In this document: positions 45,582 to 57,610 of the stretch, one piece after another
Numbering within the stretch: position 1 is the stretch's first letter
How the letters are laid out: every line of letters starts with the position of its first letter
Assembly: GCA_008729055.1 (NCBI GenBank)
Contig: SDUX01000004.1
Coordinates: 2,792,172-2,856,171, forward strand
Reading direction: 5' to 3'
Length of the DNA stretch: 64,000 nucleotides
From: Pyropia haitanensis
Lineage: Eukaryota; Rhodophyta; Bangiophyceae; Bangiales; Bangiaceae
Notes under the pieces: generated by a model
The model's database searches: none
Told to the model about the DNA's origin: nothing
The model's input: only the letters and a program-made list of their open reading frames with translations
Made by a program: the position numbers and the translations under genes

Positions 45582-47427
45582 ATGCCTCCTCCCCCCGCAC
45601 CCCTGCCGGCAGCCGCCGCCGACGCCACGACGGCCGCGGCACGCCGCGGCACTCGGGGCAGCCTGCCGCCGCCGCGATCGCTGCCGCCAACGACGAGGTT
45701 GGCGCCGCCGCCGTCGGCGGTGGTGCCGGCCGTGCCGCTGCCGCCGTGGCGGCGACCGCCGCTGCTGCAGCCGCCACCACTGCCACTGCCACTGCCGCCG
45801 CTGCCGCGGTCGCCCTTCCCGTCGGCGTCGCCGCCATCGAGGCCGCCGCCAACGCCGCCGTCAACGACGAGGCCGTCGTCCGTGTCGCCGCGGTCGCCGC
45901 GTCGGCCGCCGCGCTCGCCAGCGCCGCCGTCACCACCGCCGCCGCCGGCCGTGTCGCTGCCGCCGCCGCCGCCGACGCCGCCGCCGCCGTCACCGTCGTT
46001 GCTGCAATCGGCCGGCCGTCTCGCCGCCCCCGTCGGCGACGCGCTGGAGCTCCCGCGGCGGCCCCCGGCCCCCCCCCCTGCCACCGGCAGCGCCGCCCGG
46101 TCCGGCAAGGCCGGCCGCCCCATCAGGGCGGGGGGCGCCGCCGCGGCGGCGGCCGCGACTCTCGCCGCCGCCGCCGAGGTGCCGCCGCCGCGGGTCGAGC
46201 CGACGGGCGCCGCCAGCCCGTGGCTTGCGGGCCGCAATCGCGCAGACGACGCGGCCGCCTCGGACACGACGCGCCCCGCCGCTGCCCTCCCGCCGTCGGC
46301 GGCGGTCGGGCGCGCGGCGGGCGACGCGTCGCGGTGCATGCCCACCGTCAAAGGGGCGGCGGCCGGCGGCACGGACCGGCCGCCGCCGTCAACCGGCGCG
46401 TCCACCGGCTTGTCTGTCGCTGCCGCCGCCGCGCCGCCCTCCCCGGCGCCTTCGTCCACGATGCCAGACCCAGTGGCGGCGACCTGCCCCGGGGCCGCAT
46501 CGCCAACCGTGTCGGCGCTGTGCGGGCCTTCTCCCGCACCCCCGTCTCCGCCCTCCCCCCCCCTGCCGGCGGAGGGGTTCACGCCCCCTGGCACAGCGGC
46601 TGCCACCCTCACCATCTCCCCGCTCACGCCGAGGACGGCCGCGCCAGACGCGGCGGCAGGGGCGGCCGGCAGTACCCCCCTCCCCTCCTCCCCCGCCCCT
46701 CCCCCGGCACCCCCCGCTGTGCCCAACCGGCGGCGGCGCAACCGCCGTAAGCGTCGAGGCGGCCGCCGGTTTCGCTTCAAGGCCGCCGCGGCGGCGGCGG
46801 CAGCCACCCGTGCCCCCCCGCGGCTGCCACCGTCGCCGCCACCACCGCCGCCGCGGGCTCGGCGGCGCCGCCCGCGGTAGCAGCAGCAGCAGCCACCGCT
46901 GCCGGCGTCCCCCCGACGGGTGTTGTGGTGCCGTACCGCGCAGCGGTGTGGGCGGTGCGCCCCGGGCCACCCCCGCTGGTGGAGGGGCGTCACGCCGCCC
47001 GTCGGCTCCCGCCGCCCGCGGTGGCGGCTATCCCCATCGCACCGCCGCCGCCGCCACCACCGCCGCTGCTACCGCCGCCGCCGACGCCACCACCGCCGAT
47101 GCGGCCAACCCCACAACTGCCAAGCGGCCGGCGGGGCGCGGCGCCGGGGAAGCAAGTCAAGGCGCCGCCGCTCGTGCGCGTCATCCCGTCGGTCCGCCGG
47201 CGGGCGCCCCGTGGCCCGCTGGGCGGCTGGCCCTCGGCGGTGGCGGCCGCCGCGGCGGGCGGCGGCGGCACCTCTGCCGGCGGCCGCGACGGCAGCCACG
47301 GTCCGCGTGGCGCAGCGTCCTCCACGCTAGCGTACCACCAGTTAGTAGGCCAACGCTCCAGCGGCGGCGGCGTCGGCGGCGGGGGCGGCGGCGACGGCGG
47401 CGGGGACGGCGGCGACGATCGCGGGGG

Positions 47428-47459
<32 letters not shown>

Positions 47460-48260
47460 AAGACGGCGGGGTCCCCCTTCGCTCTGTCCCGCCCCCCCTC
47501 CGGTTCGCTCCCTTCTCGCCGCCGTCGCCGCCTTCTGGGCGGATGCCCCCGCCGCCGCGCGCACCACGGTCGGCGATGGCGGCGGCGGTGGCGGCGGCGA
47601 GTACGACGCCCGACGCGTGGGGGCCACTGCCGCCGCCGGCAGCGCCGTCGCCTATGCCGCCGCTGCCGCCGCCGCCGCTGCCGCCGCCGCCGTCACCACC
47701 GCCGCCGCGGCCGTCGCCGCCGCGGTCACCGTTGCCGTTGCCGTTGCCGCCGCGATTGCCGCCCAGGCGACCCCCCGCCACGGTCGGCGGGGATGATGAC
47801 GCCTTTCTCCGCTCCCTCTTTTTCACCCTCGCCTCATCCGCGGCGGCCGAGGCCAACGCGGCCGACGCGGCGGCCGCGGCGTTGCCGTTGGGTTACGGGT
47901 CGACGCCCGCATCCAGCGACCCCCCCCCGCACATCAGCAATGACGGAGTGGTGGGGACGCTGCTACACCCCCCCCCCCCCCCCCCCCCCGCCCCCCCCCC
48001 CCATCGAGTGGGGCTTCCCCCCCCCACCGCCGCCACTCCCGCTCCCTGCCGTCCCCTCACAGCGCTGGCTACCCCCGCCACCGCCGCGGCGGTCATCGCG
48101 GCGGTGCTGGAAGCCACCACCGCCGCCGACGCGGCGGCGGTCCCCGTCCCGCCCGCCGGCCACCCGCCCGGCGCGGCGTGGGCCGCCTGGACGCGCGCCG
48201 CGGCGTGTGTGACCGCCGCCGCCGCGACCGCCGCGTGCTTGACCGGCTTGACCGTCGCGC

Positions 48261-48309
<49 letters not shown>

Positions 48310-49080
48310 CGACGTGGCCGACGCGCCGCCACCGCGCGAGGCCGACGCGACGACCGCCGCGGCGGCCGCCATTGCCGCCGCGGCCCGTCTCAGCCGCGAA
48401 GCCGCGATCGTGGCGACCGCCACGGGGCCGTTTCCCGTTGCCGTTGTTTGGGACGCGCCGTCGCCGGGCGGCCCGCACCGTGGCGCCGCCGCGCGTGCAC
48501 GTGCGTGGCGCGCGCCGCCGCCGCCGGGCGGCTGGTCGGCCGACGCGGGGGGAGGGGCGGCGGCGACGGTAGCAGCGGCGCGCTCCCGCCCCCCCCCGCC
48601 CGCCGAGCGGGTGCTCTCCCCCGGCGGAGCCAACCTGTCGTCTCTCGCCGCCCGCGCGCGGCTGCCCGCCGCCGCCCTCATCGCCGCGGTGGTGCTGCTG
48701 CAGCGACTACAGGCGGCGCCCGCCGCGGCGGGCGGCGGGCCCGCCGCGGCGCTGACCGCGTCGACCGCGCCGCGGCTGCTCGTTGCCGCCGTTGCCGTCG
48801 CGGCACGGCAGCCCGGCATGGGTGGTGGCCGCAGCGGCGGTGCCGGGGGGGGGGGGGTCGACGCGTGGGAGCCACGCTGACGCCCGCCGCCCTCGCCGGG
48901 CCCGCCCCGGGCGGCGGGCGGGGGGGTCCGCCGCTGACCGCCGCGGACGTGGCCGCTGCGGCGGCGGCGGTGCACGCCGCCCTGGGGGGGGACACCACCG
49001 TCACGCCCGCGGAGGTGGTGTCGATGGAGTGGCTGCTCGTGACGCGCTGTCGGCTGCTCCAGGGGGAGCTGCCGTGGTAG
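45582..49080 (+). CDS. large low-complexity protein with cyclin-box-like C-terminus
   Basis: Not firmly recognised. The C-terminal ~200 residues show the pattern of a degenerate cyclin box: SLAARARLPAAALIAAVVLLQRL, then ASTAPRLLVAAVAVAARQPGM, then LTAADVAAAAAAVHAALGG and VTPAEVVSMEWLLVTRCRLL, ending QGELPW at 49080. These match a helix ending in -R-, a helix like RLLLTALV-A-K, and a final LE/ME--LL helix. The frame shifts at a run of thirteen G (48845-48857) inside this part. Upstream are Pro/Ala/Gly tracts with a basic patch (NRRRRNRRKRRGGRRFRFK) near 46720-46785, and a further frame shift at seven C (46813-46819) into ..GVVVPYRAAVWAVRPG. The ATG at 45582 is a guess and the first ~400 codons could be in another frame or absent. 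Its neighbour 2.4 kb upstream is a true PHO80-type cyclin on the same strand. Confidence 0.4.
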
Positions 49081-50607
49081 GGCGCCGCAGCCGGCTCGGT
49101 CGCCACAGCCTCGTTCGCCGCTGCAATACGTCTGTTTCTGTGTCTTGAACTCGCGTTCTTGTGCCTGTTTCTGGTGACTGGTGTCCCCCTCAATTTGTAC
49201 GATCACAGTCGCCTGGTCTGTCTTTTCACCGCGACCGCGTCGGCTGCAGCTCCTGCCGACGTGGCCTGCCCCTCCAGGCAACGGCCTGCAGCGCCACCGG
49301 CGGTGGACCCTCACCCACCTTGCTCTGCCCACGGCCGTCAGTAGCGCGGGAGGCAAACTCCCCTCCCTGTTAGACAGACGCCGTCCCCTCCGTGGGGGTG
49401 GCGTCGGCGGCTCTACCACGACAGCGTTCCATTGCCGAGGGGGGGGAGGGGGAGCGACAGCCGGCCGCCGCGGGGGGCGCGCTGTGCCCACCGCCCCCGT
49501 CATTGCTGCGCGCCCCCGGCCGTGCCGTTTGGGTGCGGCGCGAGGCTGGCGGTGACTGCCGCGGCGGCCGCCGCCCATACACGGTGGGCACGCCCGCGAC
49601 CGCGGCGCCGCGGTGGGCAGGGCTGTCTTCCTCCTTTGCTTTCGCTTGTCCTGCCTGTGGCCCGCCCCTGCCGTCGTCCTCGTCTTTCTTACTGTTTTTT
49701 TCCCACGGCTCGTCCGCGCAGCCGCGGCTGCCATCGTCCCACGGACGGCACAAAGACGCAGCCAGGCGCAGGGCACGCCACCGCCGGGGAGCGGGGCGGA
49801 GGCGGGGGCGTCGGCGGCGCCCGGCGCGTGCCACGGCCGCCCGCGACGCACCGCCGAAATTTCACCCGAAACAACATTCCCCAGGTGGTGGACGCCCCGC
49901 CACCCCCCCCACCGCGGGGCCACCGCGGCCTCTTGCAACTTGCATGCAAAAAGGAAGGCACCTTGGCGCGGGGCCCCGCTTCCCGCCCTCGCCGCCGCGC
50001 CCCCCCCCCCGCTCGCCGACGATCCGCTCCGCGCCCCCGTCCACGCGCGCGGCCGGCCGTGCCGCCGCGGTGCGCGCCAGCGCACCGCCGCCCCGCCGCG
50101 GGTGCACGGACCCCCCCCCACCTTCCCCCACCTGCCCCCCCCACCTTCCCCCCCCCACCTGCCCCCCCCACCCCCCCCCCCCCACCCCACCCCCCAGACG
50201 CCCGCGCCTGTCCCCCGCCTTGCCCGCGCGGCCGCCAGTGGCGCGCACGGGCCGCCGGCGAGCCACCGGCGGCGGCCGACGCCGGCGTTGTGGTGGGGGG
50301 GGGGGGGGGGGGGGGGACGGCGCGTCCACCGCCCCGCGGCGGGTGAGGGCGGCCGCCGCCGCCGCGGCCGCGCCGGCCTGGGCGCGCCCGGGCCGGCGCC
50401 CGCCAGCACCGCGGGCGTGAGGCGGGGGGTGGCGGCGCGCGCCTGCCCGCCCCCCCTCTGTCCCGCCCTAGCGCCTTTGCCCCCCTCCTACGCCCCCCCC
50501 CCCCTCCGTCTTCCGCCGCCCTCTCCCCCCGCCCCCCTCTCCCCCCGCCCTTCTCCCGCCTCCCCCCCGCGCGCGCGCGCGTGCCGCGGTCGGCGGCGGG
50601 CGGCACC
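49081..50607. other. SPT16 5' flank, no gene supported
   Basis: A modestly AT-richer patch at 49100-49220 follows the preceding stop. The rest becomes strongly C-rich, with long C and G runs (50110-50200, 50294-50315) just upstream of the SPT16 ATG. I see no TATA element. Confidence 0.45.
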
Positions 50608-53600
50608 ATGTCGGCGGCCGCCATTGGCGCCTTCCACAAGCGCCTCTCCCAGCTGTGCGCCGCGTTTGGGTCGACCGGCGGCGGCGGCACCTTTCGTGGC
50701 GCCGACGTGCTGCTCGTCGTGACCGGCGCGGTCGGCGAGGAGGAGGACGCGGGCTACCTCAAGAGCTACGCCGCCTTCACGTGGCTCCTCTCCGTGTCGC
50801 ACGATGTGTCGGAAGCGGCGCTGGTGCTCACCCCCAAGGCCGTCACGTTTGTGACGACGCCCGCGGTGGCGGCCGCCGTCGGCGGCCTCCTCGGCTCGGA
50901 CAACCCAGACGCGGCGGCGCACCCGCACCCGCCCGTCTCTGTCCGCGTGCCGGCGGCGCCCAAAAAGGGCGCGCCCGCGTCGGGCGGCTCGGCAGCTGCG
51001 GCCGAGGCGGCCGCCGCCGCCGCGGCGGTCGTCAAGGGGGTGCTCAAGGACGCGCTCGCCGCGGCGGCGCTGCCGGCAGTGCCCGCGGGCGACGCCACCG
51101 CCGCGGCGGCGGCGGCCAAGGACGCGGCGGCGGGCGCGGCGGGCCGCGCGCACCGGGTGGTCGGGCTCCTCACGTCCGAGGTCAAGGTCCACGACGGGGC
51201 GTTTGCCAAGGCGGCGTTTGGTGCCGTCGCGGGGGAGGCGACGGCCAACGCGGCGGAGGGGCTGGCCATGCTCCTCGCCGTCAAGGACTCGATGGAGCAG
51301 GCGCGGCTGCGCAAGGCCGCCCGCGTCACGACCGCCGTCTTCCGCTACAAGGTGACGCCCGTCCTGGAGGATACGCTCGACAAGGACAAGCCGCTGCGGC
51401 ACAATGCGTTTGCCGACCAGATTGAGGGCGCCATCCTCGAGCCGTCGTCGGTGCGGCTGCCGCCAGGGATCCGCAAGGAGAACATTGACGCGTGCTACGC
51501 GCCCATCGTGCAGTCGGGGGGGGTGTACAACCTGCTGCCGTCGGCGCAGAGCGACAACCGCAAGCTCGCCGCCAACTGCATCCTCGTGTCACTCGGCTCC
51601 CGCTACGCGGGCTACTGCGCCAACGCGTCGCGGACCTTCCTGGTGGACTTTTCGGCTGACCAGCGGCGCAACTACGAGACGCTCCTCGCCGCGCAGGAGG
51701 CGGTGCTCGCCGCGCTCGCGCCGGGCAAGCCGCTCAAGGACGCGTACGCGGCGGCGGTGGCGGTGTTGGCCAAGGAGGGGCGGGAGCTGGAGGCGCGGCT
51801 GGGCAAGAACGTCGGCTTTGGCATGGGCGTCGAGTTTCGGGAGAGCGCGCTGCTGCTCAACGCGCGCAACGAGCACGTGGTGCGGCCGGGGATGGTGTTT
51901 AACGTGTCGGTGGGGCTGTCTGGCCTCAAGGACGCGGACAAGGGCACCTATGCGCTGCTGGTGGCGGACACGGTGGTGGTGCCGGAAGGGGGGCCCCCGT
52001 CGACGTCGACGCCCGACAGCATCCTGACGTCCATGATCCGCAAGAACTTTAGCGACATCTCGTACAGCCTGGACCCGGAGGAGGACGACGAGGTGGTGCC
52101 CGTCGAGGCCAATGGCGGTGGCAATAGCCGAAAGGACAAGCGCAGCAGCGGCGCGAGCGCCGGCGCGGCCGGCGCCGCTGGCGCGGCCGGCGCCGACGGC
52201 GTGGACGCCGCCATTGACCTGACGGAAGAGGTGGGCGTGGCCGCCCGTCGGCGGCCGCGGCGCAACGCCGCGTCCGCCCTGGACGTGGAGGGTGCCGCGC
52301 TGGAGGAGGTCAAGCGGCGGCGGCACCAGGCGGAGCTGGAGGAGCGGCTGCTCAAGGCGGGCAAGGCGCGCCTCGCTGGTGCCAAGAGCGGCGACGACAG
52401 CAGCGACGGGGAGGGCGGCGCGGGCGGGCGGAGCGGGCGGGGCAAGAAGAAGGGCAAGACCATGGACGAGTTCCGTGCCTACACGGACGCGGCGGCGTAC
52501 CCAACGGCGCTCAAGCCGCGGCAGGTGTTTGTGGACATGGCGCGGGAGTGCGTGTTTGTGCCCATCTCGGGGGTGCCCGTGCCGTTCCACGTGGCGACAA
52601 TCAAGAACGCGTCCAAGTCGGACGAAGGCTCCCACACGTACCTGCGCATCAACTTTCACCTGCCGAGTACGGCGGGCACAGGCGGCATTGGTGGTGCGGC
52701 GCTGTCGGCGTCCGCCGCGAGTGTGCCGTCCTTCCCCGTCTCGAACGGGGAGTTTGTCAAGGAGCTGTCGTTCCGGTCGTCCAACTCGGTCAACCTGAAC
52801 GACGCGTTGCGCAAGATCAAGGAGCTCCGCAAGCGCGTGACCGTCCGCGAGACGGAGGCCAAGGAGAAGGAGTCGCTGGTGCAGCAGGCCGCGCTCGTCG
52901 TCGACCGGACCAGCCGCGTGCCGACGCTGTCGGACGTGTCGCTGCGGCCACACCTGGCGACGGGCAAGGCCAACACGGGCGCCCTCGAGGCACATGTGAA
53001 TGGCTTCCGCTACCGGTCGCTGCGGTCGGGCAATGTGGACGTGCTCTACTCCAACATCAGCAACGCCTTTTTCCAAGAGGCCGACAAGGAGGTGATTGTG
53101 TGCATCCACTTTCACTTGCGCAACGCGATCCTGGTCAAGGGCAAAAAGACCAAGGACGTGCAGGTCTACACCGAGGTGATGGAGTCTGCGGTGAAGCTGG
53201 ACGACAAGCGGCGGCGGGCGTTTGACCACGACGAGCTGGAGGAGGAGCAGCGGGAGCGGGAGATGAAGAACCGGATGAACAAGGCGTTCCTCCGCTTCAC
53301 CCGCGACGCGGAGGAGCGGTGCGCGCCGCTGGAGTTTGACATGCCCTACCGGGACTTGGGCTTCACGGGCGCCCCCCGGAACGAGTCGGTACTCCTGATG
53401 CCGACCGTGTCGTGCATCGTGGACCTGATTGCGTGGCCGCCGTTTGTGCTCAACCTGGAGGACGTGGAGGTGGCGCACTTTGAGCGCGTCAGCTTCCAGC
53501 TCCGTAACTTTGACCTCGTGTTTGTGTTTAAGGACTTTGAGACGGCGCCCGCCAAGGGCAGCCCCCCCGCGTGGACGCGCATCAGCACCATCCCCATGAC

Positions 53601-54447
53601 GGACCTTATTGGGCTCAAGCGCTACCTCGATGAGCAGCAGATCAAGTACTATGAGGGGTCGGCCAACATCAACTGGGACGTGACGCTCAAGACCATCCGC
53701 GCGGACCTCGAGGGCTTTTACTCGGACGGGGGCTGGCACTTTCTGGACATGGACGCGGGTGACAGCAGCGCGGGCGACTCGGGCGACGGGGACGACGGGT
53801 CTGTGGAGGGCGGCGACGGCGCGTATGAGCCGTCGGACGTGGACGAGTTTGATGATGACGACAGCGACGATGGCGGCTACACGGACGGCAGCGGCTCGTC
53901 CGAGGCGAGCTACTCGGACAGCGACGCGTCGGATGCGTCCGGCTCGGAAGCGAGCGGCGGGCGGCGTAAGAAGGGGGCCGCCGCCTCCAACGGCCGGTCT
54001 GGCAGTGCCAGCGGCACGCCCGCGCGGGAGCGGGGCGGCACCGCCGCCCGCGCGAGCGCGGCGGGCGGGGCGGGCGCCAAGGACGGCAGCCGCGCCAAGA
54101 GCAGCCGCGGCAAGGGCGGCGGCGGCGGCAGCAAGAGCGGCCGCATGAAGCTGAGCGCCGACGATGTGCGGCGGGAGCTGGCGGGCTCGTCGGATGAGGG
54201 GGAGGGGGAGCTCGACTCGTCCGAGGAGGGCGAGGACTGGGAGGTGCTGGAGGAGCGCGCCCGCGCCGACGACCGCCGCAAGGGCCGCGGCGACGCGTCA
54301 GACGAGGACAAGGGCAAGGACCGGCGGCGGGGGGGGAAGGGCGGCGGCGCCAAGGGCGGCACCACCCGCCGGGAGAGCACCATCCGCTCCAAGCCCGCCC
54401 CGCGCGCGCGGGCGTCCGCGTCGGGCGGCACCAAGCGCCGCCGCTGA
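50608..54447 (+). CDS. SPT16: FACT complex subunit SPT16
   Basis: Large subunit of the histone chaperone FACT, which with SSRP1/Pob3 loosens and rebuilds nucleosomes during transcription and replication. It is a single exon of 1,279 residues. The start at 50608 (CACCATG) gives MSAAAIGAFHKRLSQLCAAF. The N-terminal aminopeptidase-like domain has Ala-rich inserts and the family stretches YLKSYAAFTWLL and PIVQSGGVYNLLPSAQSDNR, then YCANASRTFLVDFSADQRRN and FRESALLLNARNEHVVRPGM. The central region follows: RHQAELEERLLKAG, TYLRINFHLPST, ELSFRSSN and GFRYRSLRSGNVDVLYSNIS. The Rtt106-like middle domain ends with VLNLEDVEVAHFERVSFQLR, NFDLVFVFKDFETAP and DLEGFYSDGGWHFLDMD. An acidic Asp/Ser/Gly tail (about 1047-1117) binds histones in this family. 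Unusually, a long Lys/Arg/Gly-rich extension with a second acidic patch follows and ends in a nuclear-localisation-like TKRRR. Human SPT16 is 1,047 residues. Confidence 0.97.
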   Translation: MSAAAIGAFHKRLSQLCAAFGSTGGGGTFRGADVLLVVTGAVGEEEDAGYLKSYAAFTWLLSVSHDVSEAALVLTPKAVTFVTTPAVAAAVGGLLGSDNPDAAAHPHPPVSVRVPAAPKKGAPASGGSAAAAEAAAAAAAVVKGVLKDALAAAALPAVPAGDATAAAAAAKDAAAGAAGRAHRVVGLLTSEVKVHDGAFAKAAFGAVAGEATANAAEGLAMLLAVKDSMEQARLRKAARVTTAVFRYKVTPVLEDTLDKDKPLRHNAFADQIEGAILEPSSVRLPPGIRKENIDACYAPIVQSGGVYNLLPSAQSDNRKLAANCILVSLGSRYAGYCANASRTFLVDFSADQRRNYETLLAAQEAVLAALAPGKPLKDAYAAAVAVLAKEGRELEARLGKNVGFGMGVEFRESALLLNARNEHVVRPGMVFNVSVGLSGLKDADKGTYALLVADTVVVPEGGPPSTSTPDSILTSMIRKNFSDISYSLDPEEDDEVVPVEANGGGNSRKDKRSSGASAGAAGAAGAAGADGVDAAIDLTEEVGVAARRRPRRNAASALDVEGAALEEVKRRRHQAELEERLLKAGKARLAGAKSGDDSSDGEGGAGGRSGRGKKKGKTMDEFRAYTDAAAYPTALKPRQVFVDMARECVFVPISGVPVPFHVATIKNASKSDEGSHTYLRINFHLPSTAGTGGIGGAALSASAASVPSFPVSNGEFVKELSFRSSNSVNLNDALRKIKELRKRVTVRETEAKEKESLVQQAALVVDRTSRVPTLSDVSLRPHLATGKANTGALEAHVNGFRYRSLRSGNVDVLYSNISNAFFQEADKEVIVCIHFHLRNAILVKGKKTKDVQVYTEVMESAVKLDDKRRRAFDHDELEEEQREREMKNRMNKAFLRFTRDAEERCAPLEFDMPYRDLGFTGAPRNESVLLMPTVSCIVDLIAWPPFVLNLEDVEVAHFERVSFQLRNFDLVFVFKDFETAPAKGSPPAWTRISTIPMTDLIGLKRYLDEQQIKYYEGSANINWDVTLKTIRADLEGFYSDGGWHFLDMDAGDSSAGDSGDGDDGSVEGGDGAYEPSDVDEFDDDDSDDGGYTDGSGSSEASYSDSDASDASGSEASGGRRKKGAAASNGRSGSASGTPARERGGTAARASAAGGAGAKDGSRAKSSRGKGGGGGSKSGRMKLSADDVRRELAGSSDEGEGELDSSEEGEDWEVLEERARADDRRKGRGDASDEDKGKDRRRGGKGGGAKGGTTRRESTIRSKPAPRARASASGGTKRRR

Positions 54448-56330
54448 CGCACGTGCGGGCGGGCGGGCGGGCGGGCGGGCGGGCGGTGGTGGACGGGGCG
54501 GGGCTGTGCGCTTGCATTGGGGAGCCCTTGTGTATCATTGGGATTGCTTTTTTTTGTGCCTTGTTTGCTGTTTTCTTTCTCTCGGTGCGTTGGCTTGCCA
54601 CCGTCGGTGCCGTGCTCGCCAGCGGGGAGCGCCCCGTCGGCGCATCCGCCCCACGCCCGTGGCACCGCGTCGTGGGTGGACCCGTCGACGCCGCGGGGGT
54701 GCGCCGGCGGTGGGCCTCGGCGGCGGCGCGCGGCGCGGGTGTATCCGGGGCGACCTTTCCCCCCCCCCCCCGCCAGAGAGCCAGCCCCGCGTCATCCGTG
54801 CAGACCCGACGGGTGGTGGCGGCGGCGCGGGTGCGCCATTGATCGAGCCCAGCGGGCGCGGCCATTGCGGAAGGGCGCCGCTACAGGGGCACCCGTGGTG
54901 TTCCCCCCCCCGCGCTCCTGTGCGCGTCCGCCGGCAGCCACCTCACCCCCGACCCGCGACGGCGGCCACCGCCGCAGCCGCCCGTGTGTGTGCCCGCAGC
55001 CGCGCGGCCGCCCGTGCCCCGCCCCCGCCAGTGCCTTGCCTCCCCAGTCGCCACCGTGTGGAGGCACGCCCCCCAACTGCAGTTTGGGGACCCGCTTGCC
55101 ACGGCACGTCCCTGTCCGACGGCGCGCGGTGTGGACTTTTTCGCTGGCCCACCTGCCGGCCTCGTCCCTGGGAGCGCCCGCCGGGGTCACTCCGCGCCGA
55201 GGTTCAGTCGTCGGACTTGTCCCTGTCGCGGCCGCCCGCCGCCTCTGGGTGCTTTCCGAGCCAGGGCCGCCCGTGACCCCGGCGTGCCGCGCTGGAGACT
55301 GGTGTCGTGTGTATGTGCTGTACTGTACGCTAGCTCGGCCAGGCAGAGCCCGCCCCCGACCACGCCACGCGGCCCCGTCGGCCACGCGGGCGGCAGCCGC
55401 GGCGAGAGCCTCCCCCCCCCCCGCCCGCCGGGAATGTGGCTGGCGGCTGGGCAACGGGGACTCGCACGTGCGGCGGCGACGTGCCGCGGCCGGCGGCGTG
55501 GACGTCATGCCCGCCCGACCATCCCGGTCGCGGCCGCGAGGGGGGGGGGCAGACGGGGCACCGCTGCCACGCCGCGCCGCCGGCTGGCGCTACTCGCAGA
55601 GCGGATGGCAGCGGGAGGCGGCCACGCGCCGTCGCCCCGCCCCGGTCGCGCGGAATATAGCCGCCGCCCGTCGAGGGGGCGGCGGGGTTGGCCGCGCCTC
55701 CCCTCCCCCCCTCAGCGCCACCGGCTCCCGCATCACGCGACAGAGGGATCTGTCAGATCTTGGGCGAGTGGGGGGGCTGGGGGGGGGCTGGGGGCGGGCG
55801 GGGGGGGTGGTGCCTGGGGATGTTGAGCCACCGGAATCCATTGGCGCCAATGTGCCGTACCTGTTGTTCTGTACATAATGTACATAGCGGCAGCAACGTG
55901 CTCCCCCGGGCGCCGAGGGGCGGGGATCTCTCTCAGAACCGCAACTGGGTGACACCCAGCTTGGTCGTTGACCGGCAGGCTGACCGAAAATAAAAGCGTG
56001 GTGTGGGTCGACGGCGGGACCTCCCCGTTGCATGCAAACGAGATTCATTGGATCCCCCTCTGTTCCGCTCCCCGCCCCCGCTGGTCGTGGCACCTCGCGC
56101 CAGCGGCAGCCAACCAGGGTGGCGATACAGCCGGGTGCGCGCCGGGCGTGGCGCACCCACCCCGGGTCAAGCACAGCGGACACCGGCACCGCGGCGGGTG
56201 TGCCGCTGCCGCCGCGGTCGACTCTGTAAGGCTGTCTCCCCCCCCCCCCCCCAGCGCACCCCTCTGGAGGGGGGGGTCGCCGCCGCGTGGCGGCTCCGTC
56301 GCCGCCCCGGCGCACGCCCGGCGCGAGGCG
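54448..56330. other. SPT16 3' flank, no gene supported
   Basis: This begins with a GCGG tetranucleotide array (54458-54486) and a T-rich stretch (54548-54555) that may be the 3' UTR end. The rest is GC-rich with open but featureless frames. Confidence 0.45.
54458..54486. repeat. GCGG tetranucleotide array
   Basis: About seven uninterrupted GGGC/GCGG units start some 10 bases after the SPT16 stop codon. Confidence 0.8.
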
Positions 56331-56592
56331 GGATAATACCAGCCTTGGGATTCTGGACGTCAGAACCCCAAGGTCGCCTTGGGATTCTGGGAGGGGGTGG
56401 GAGGGGGTGGGGGGGGGGGAATGGGAGGGTAAGTTTACCAATTATACTTCATATAACTTTTCTTCTTCATTTGAAACCAGAATTCATTTCGTAGGCTCCT
56501 TTCACTCATATCTGTCGTCGATGCTTTTTCCGTTGGCCACAGCCGCGCGTCTGACAGCGTTCGCTTCGACAGTGGCCCGTCTCGTGCCGCGT

Positions 56593-56709
56593 CCTTCGTA
56601 CTGCCTGATTCCGCGAGTATGCCCTCGACACGCTGGCCACGGCCTGGCCCCTCGAGCCGGCCTTTGTCACACTGGCCGCCGCCGGATCCCTCGACCTGGC
56701 CCTCGACAC
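56593..56709 (-). repeat. degenerate 39-bp tandem repeat
   Basis: On the minus strand three 13-residue units are visible: VSRARSRDPAAAS, VTKAGSRGQAVAS and VSRAYSRNQAVRR. They lie in a short frame (56730-56506) starting MAPAEVR. The unit could be a decayed coding repeat or a minisatellite. Confidence 0.55.
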
Positions 56710-57507
56710 TCTGACCTCCGCCGGGGCCATGCAGGCGTCACCCGTCTAGTCTGACAGTTTTCCACGTGCTGGCCGTTTGACAATGGAGAGGGGTCACCCG
56801 TCTTGGCTGACAGAGCGTGGAGAGCCGCGATTTCTCCAGGCGTCTCCTGAGCAGCTTTGGGCCACAGGGTGTCACCAGAGCATGTAGTACGCAGTACCTG
56901 GGGATCTCAACCAACACGCATGTTGGGTTCGCTGAGACGCTCTGAGAGCGCTCGAGACTCGCGCGTCGAGGCTCCACAGCCGCTGGGCGCCCCGAGGCCA
57001 GCGACGCCATCAGCACACACGTGTGGCTCCTCACCTACTTGCAGTTACGTACACCGACCTGTACTGGGCACCTCCATTACTCTACCCTGCGGCGGCGCGT
57101 CCCTGTTCCCGCCACCGACGTCCCGCCAGCGGCAGCCACCCCCCCCCCCCCCCCCCCCCCCCCCGTCCCACCACCAGCACGCCGGCCGGCGCCGAGCGTG
57201 CGGCCGCCCCTGGCGGCCCCGCGCGCCCACACCGCCCGCCCCCGCCACGGGCAGCCACCCCGGCCCCCCATGCAGCGAGCTGCCCCCCCTGCTCCCCTGC
57301 CACGCGATGCGCCCCCCGCCACCCCGGCCCACACCCGCCGCCACCGCGGCCGCCGCGGCTGCCGCGGCAGGCGGCCTCGGCCGCGGCCGCCGCCACCGCT
57401 GCCGCCGCCGCCCGCCGCCCCCGCTACCGCCGCCGCTGCCCACCGCCGCCGCCGCCGCCGCCCGCCGCCCGCCGCCGCCCGCGGCCCCCGCCCCCTCCGC
57501 CGCTGCC

Positions 57508-57541
<34 letters not shown>

Positions 57542-57610
57542 GCCTCTGCCCCTGCCGCTGCGGGCTGCTGCCGCCCCGGCTGCCGCTGCCGCCGCCGCCG
57601 TTGCTGCCGG

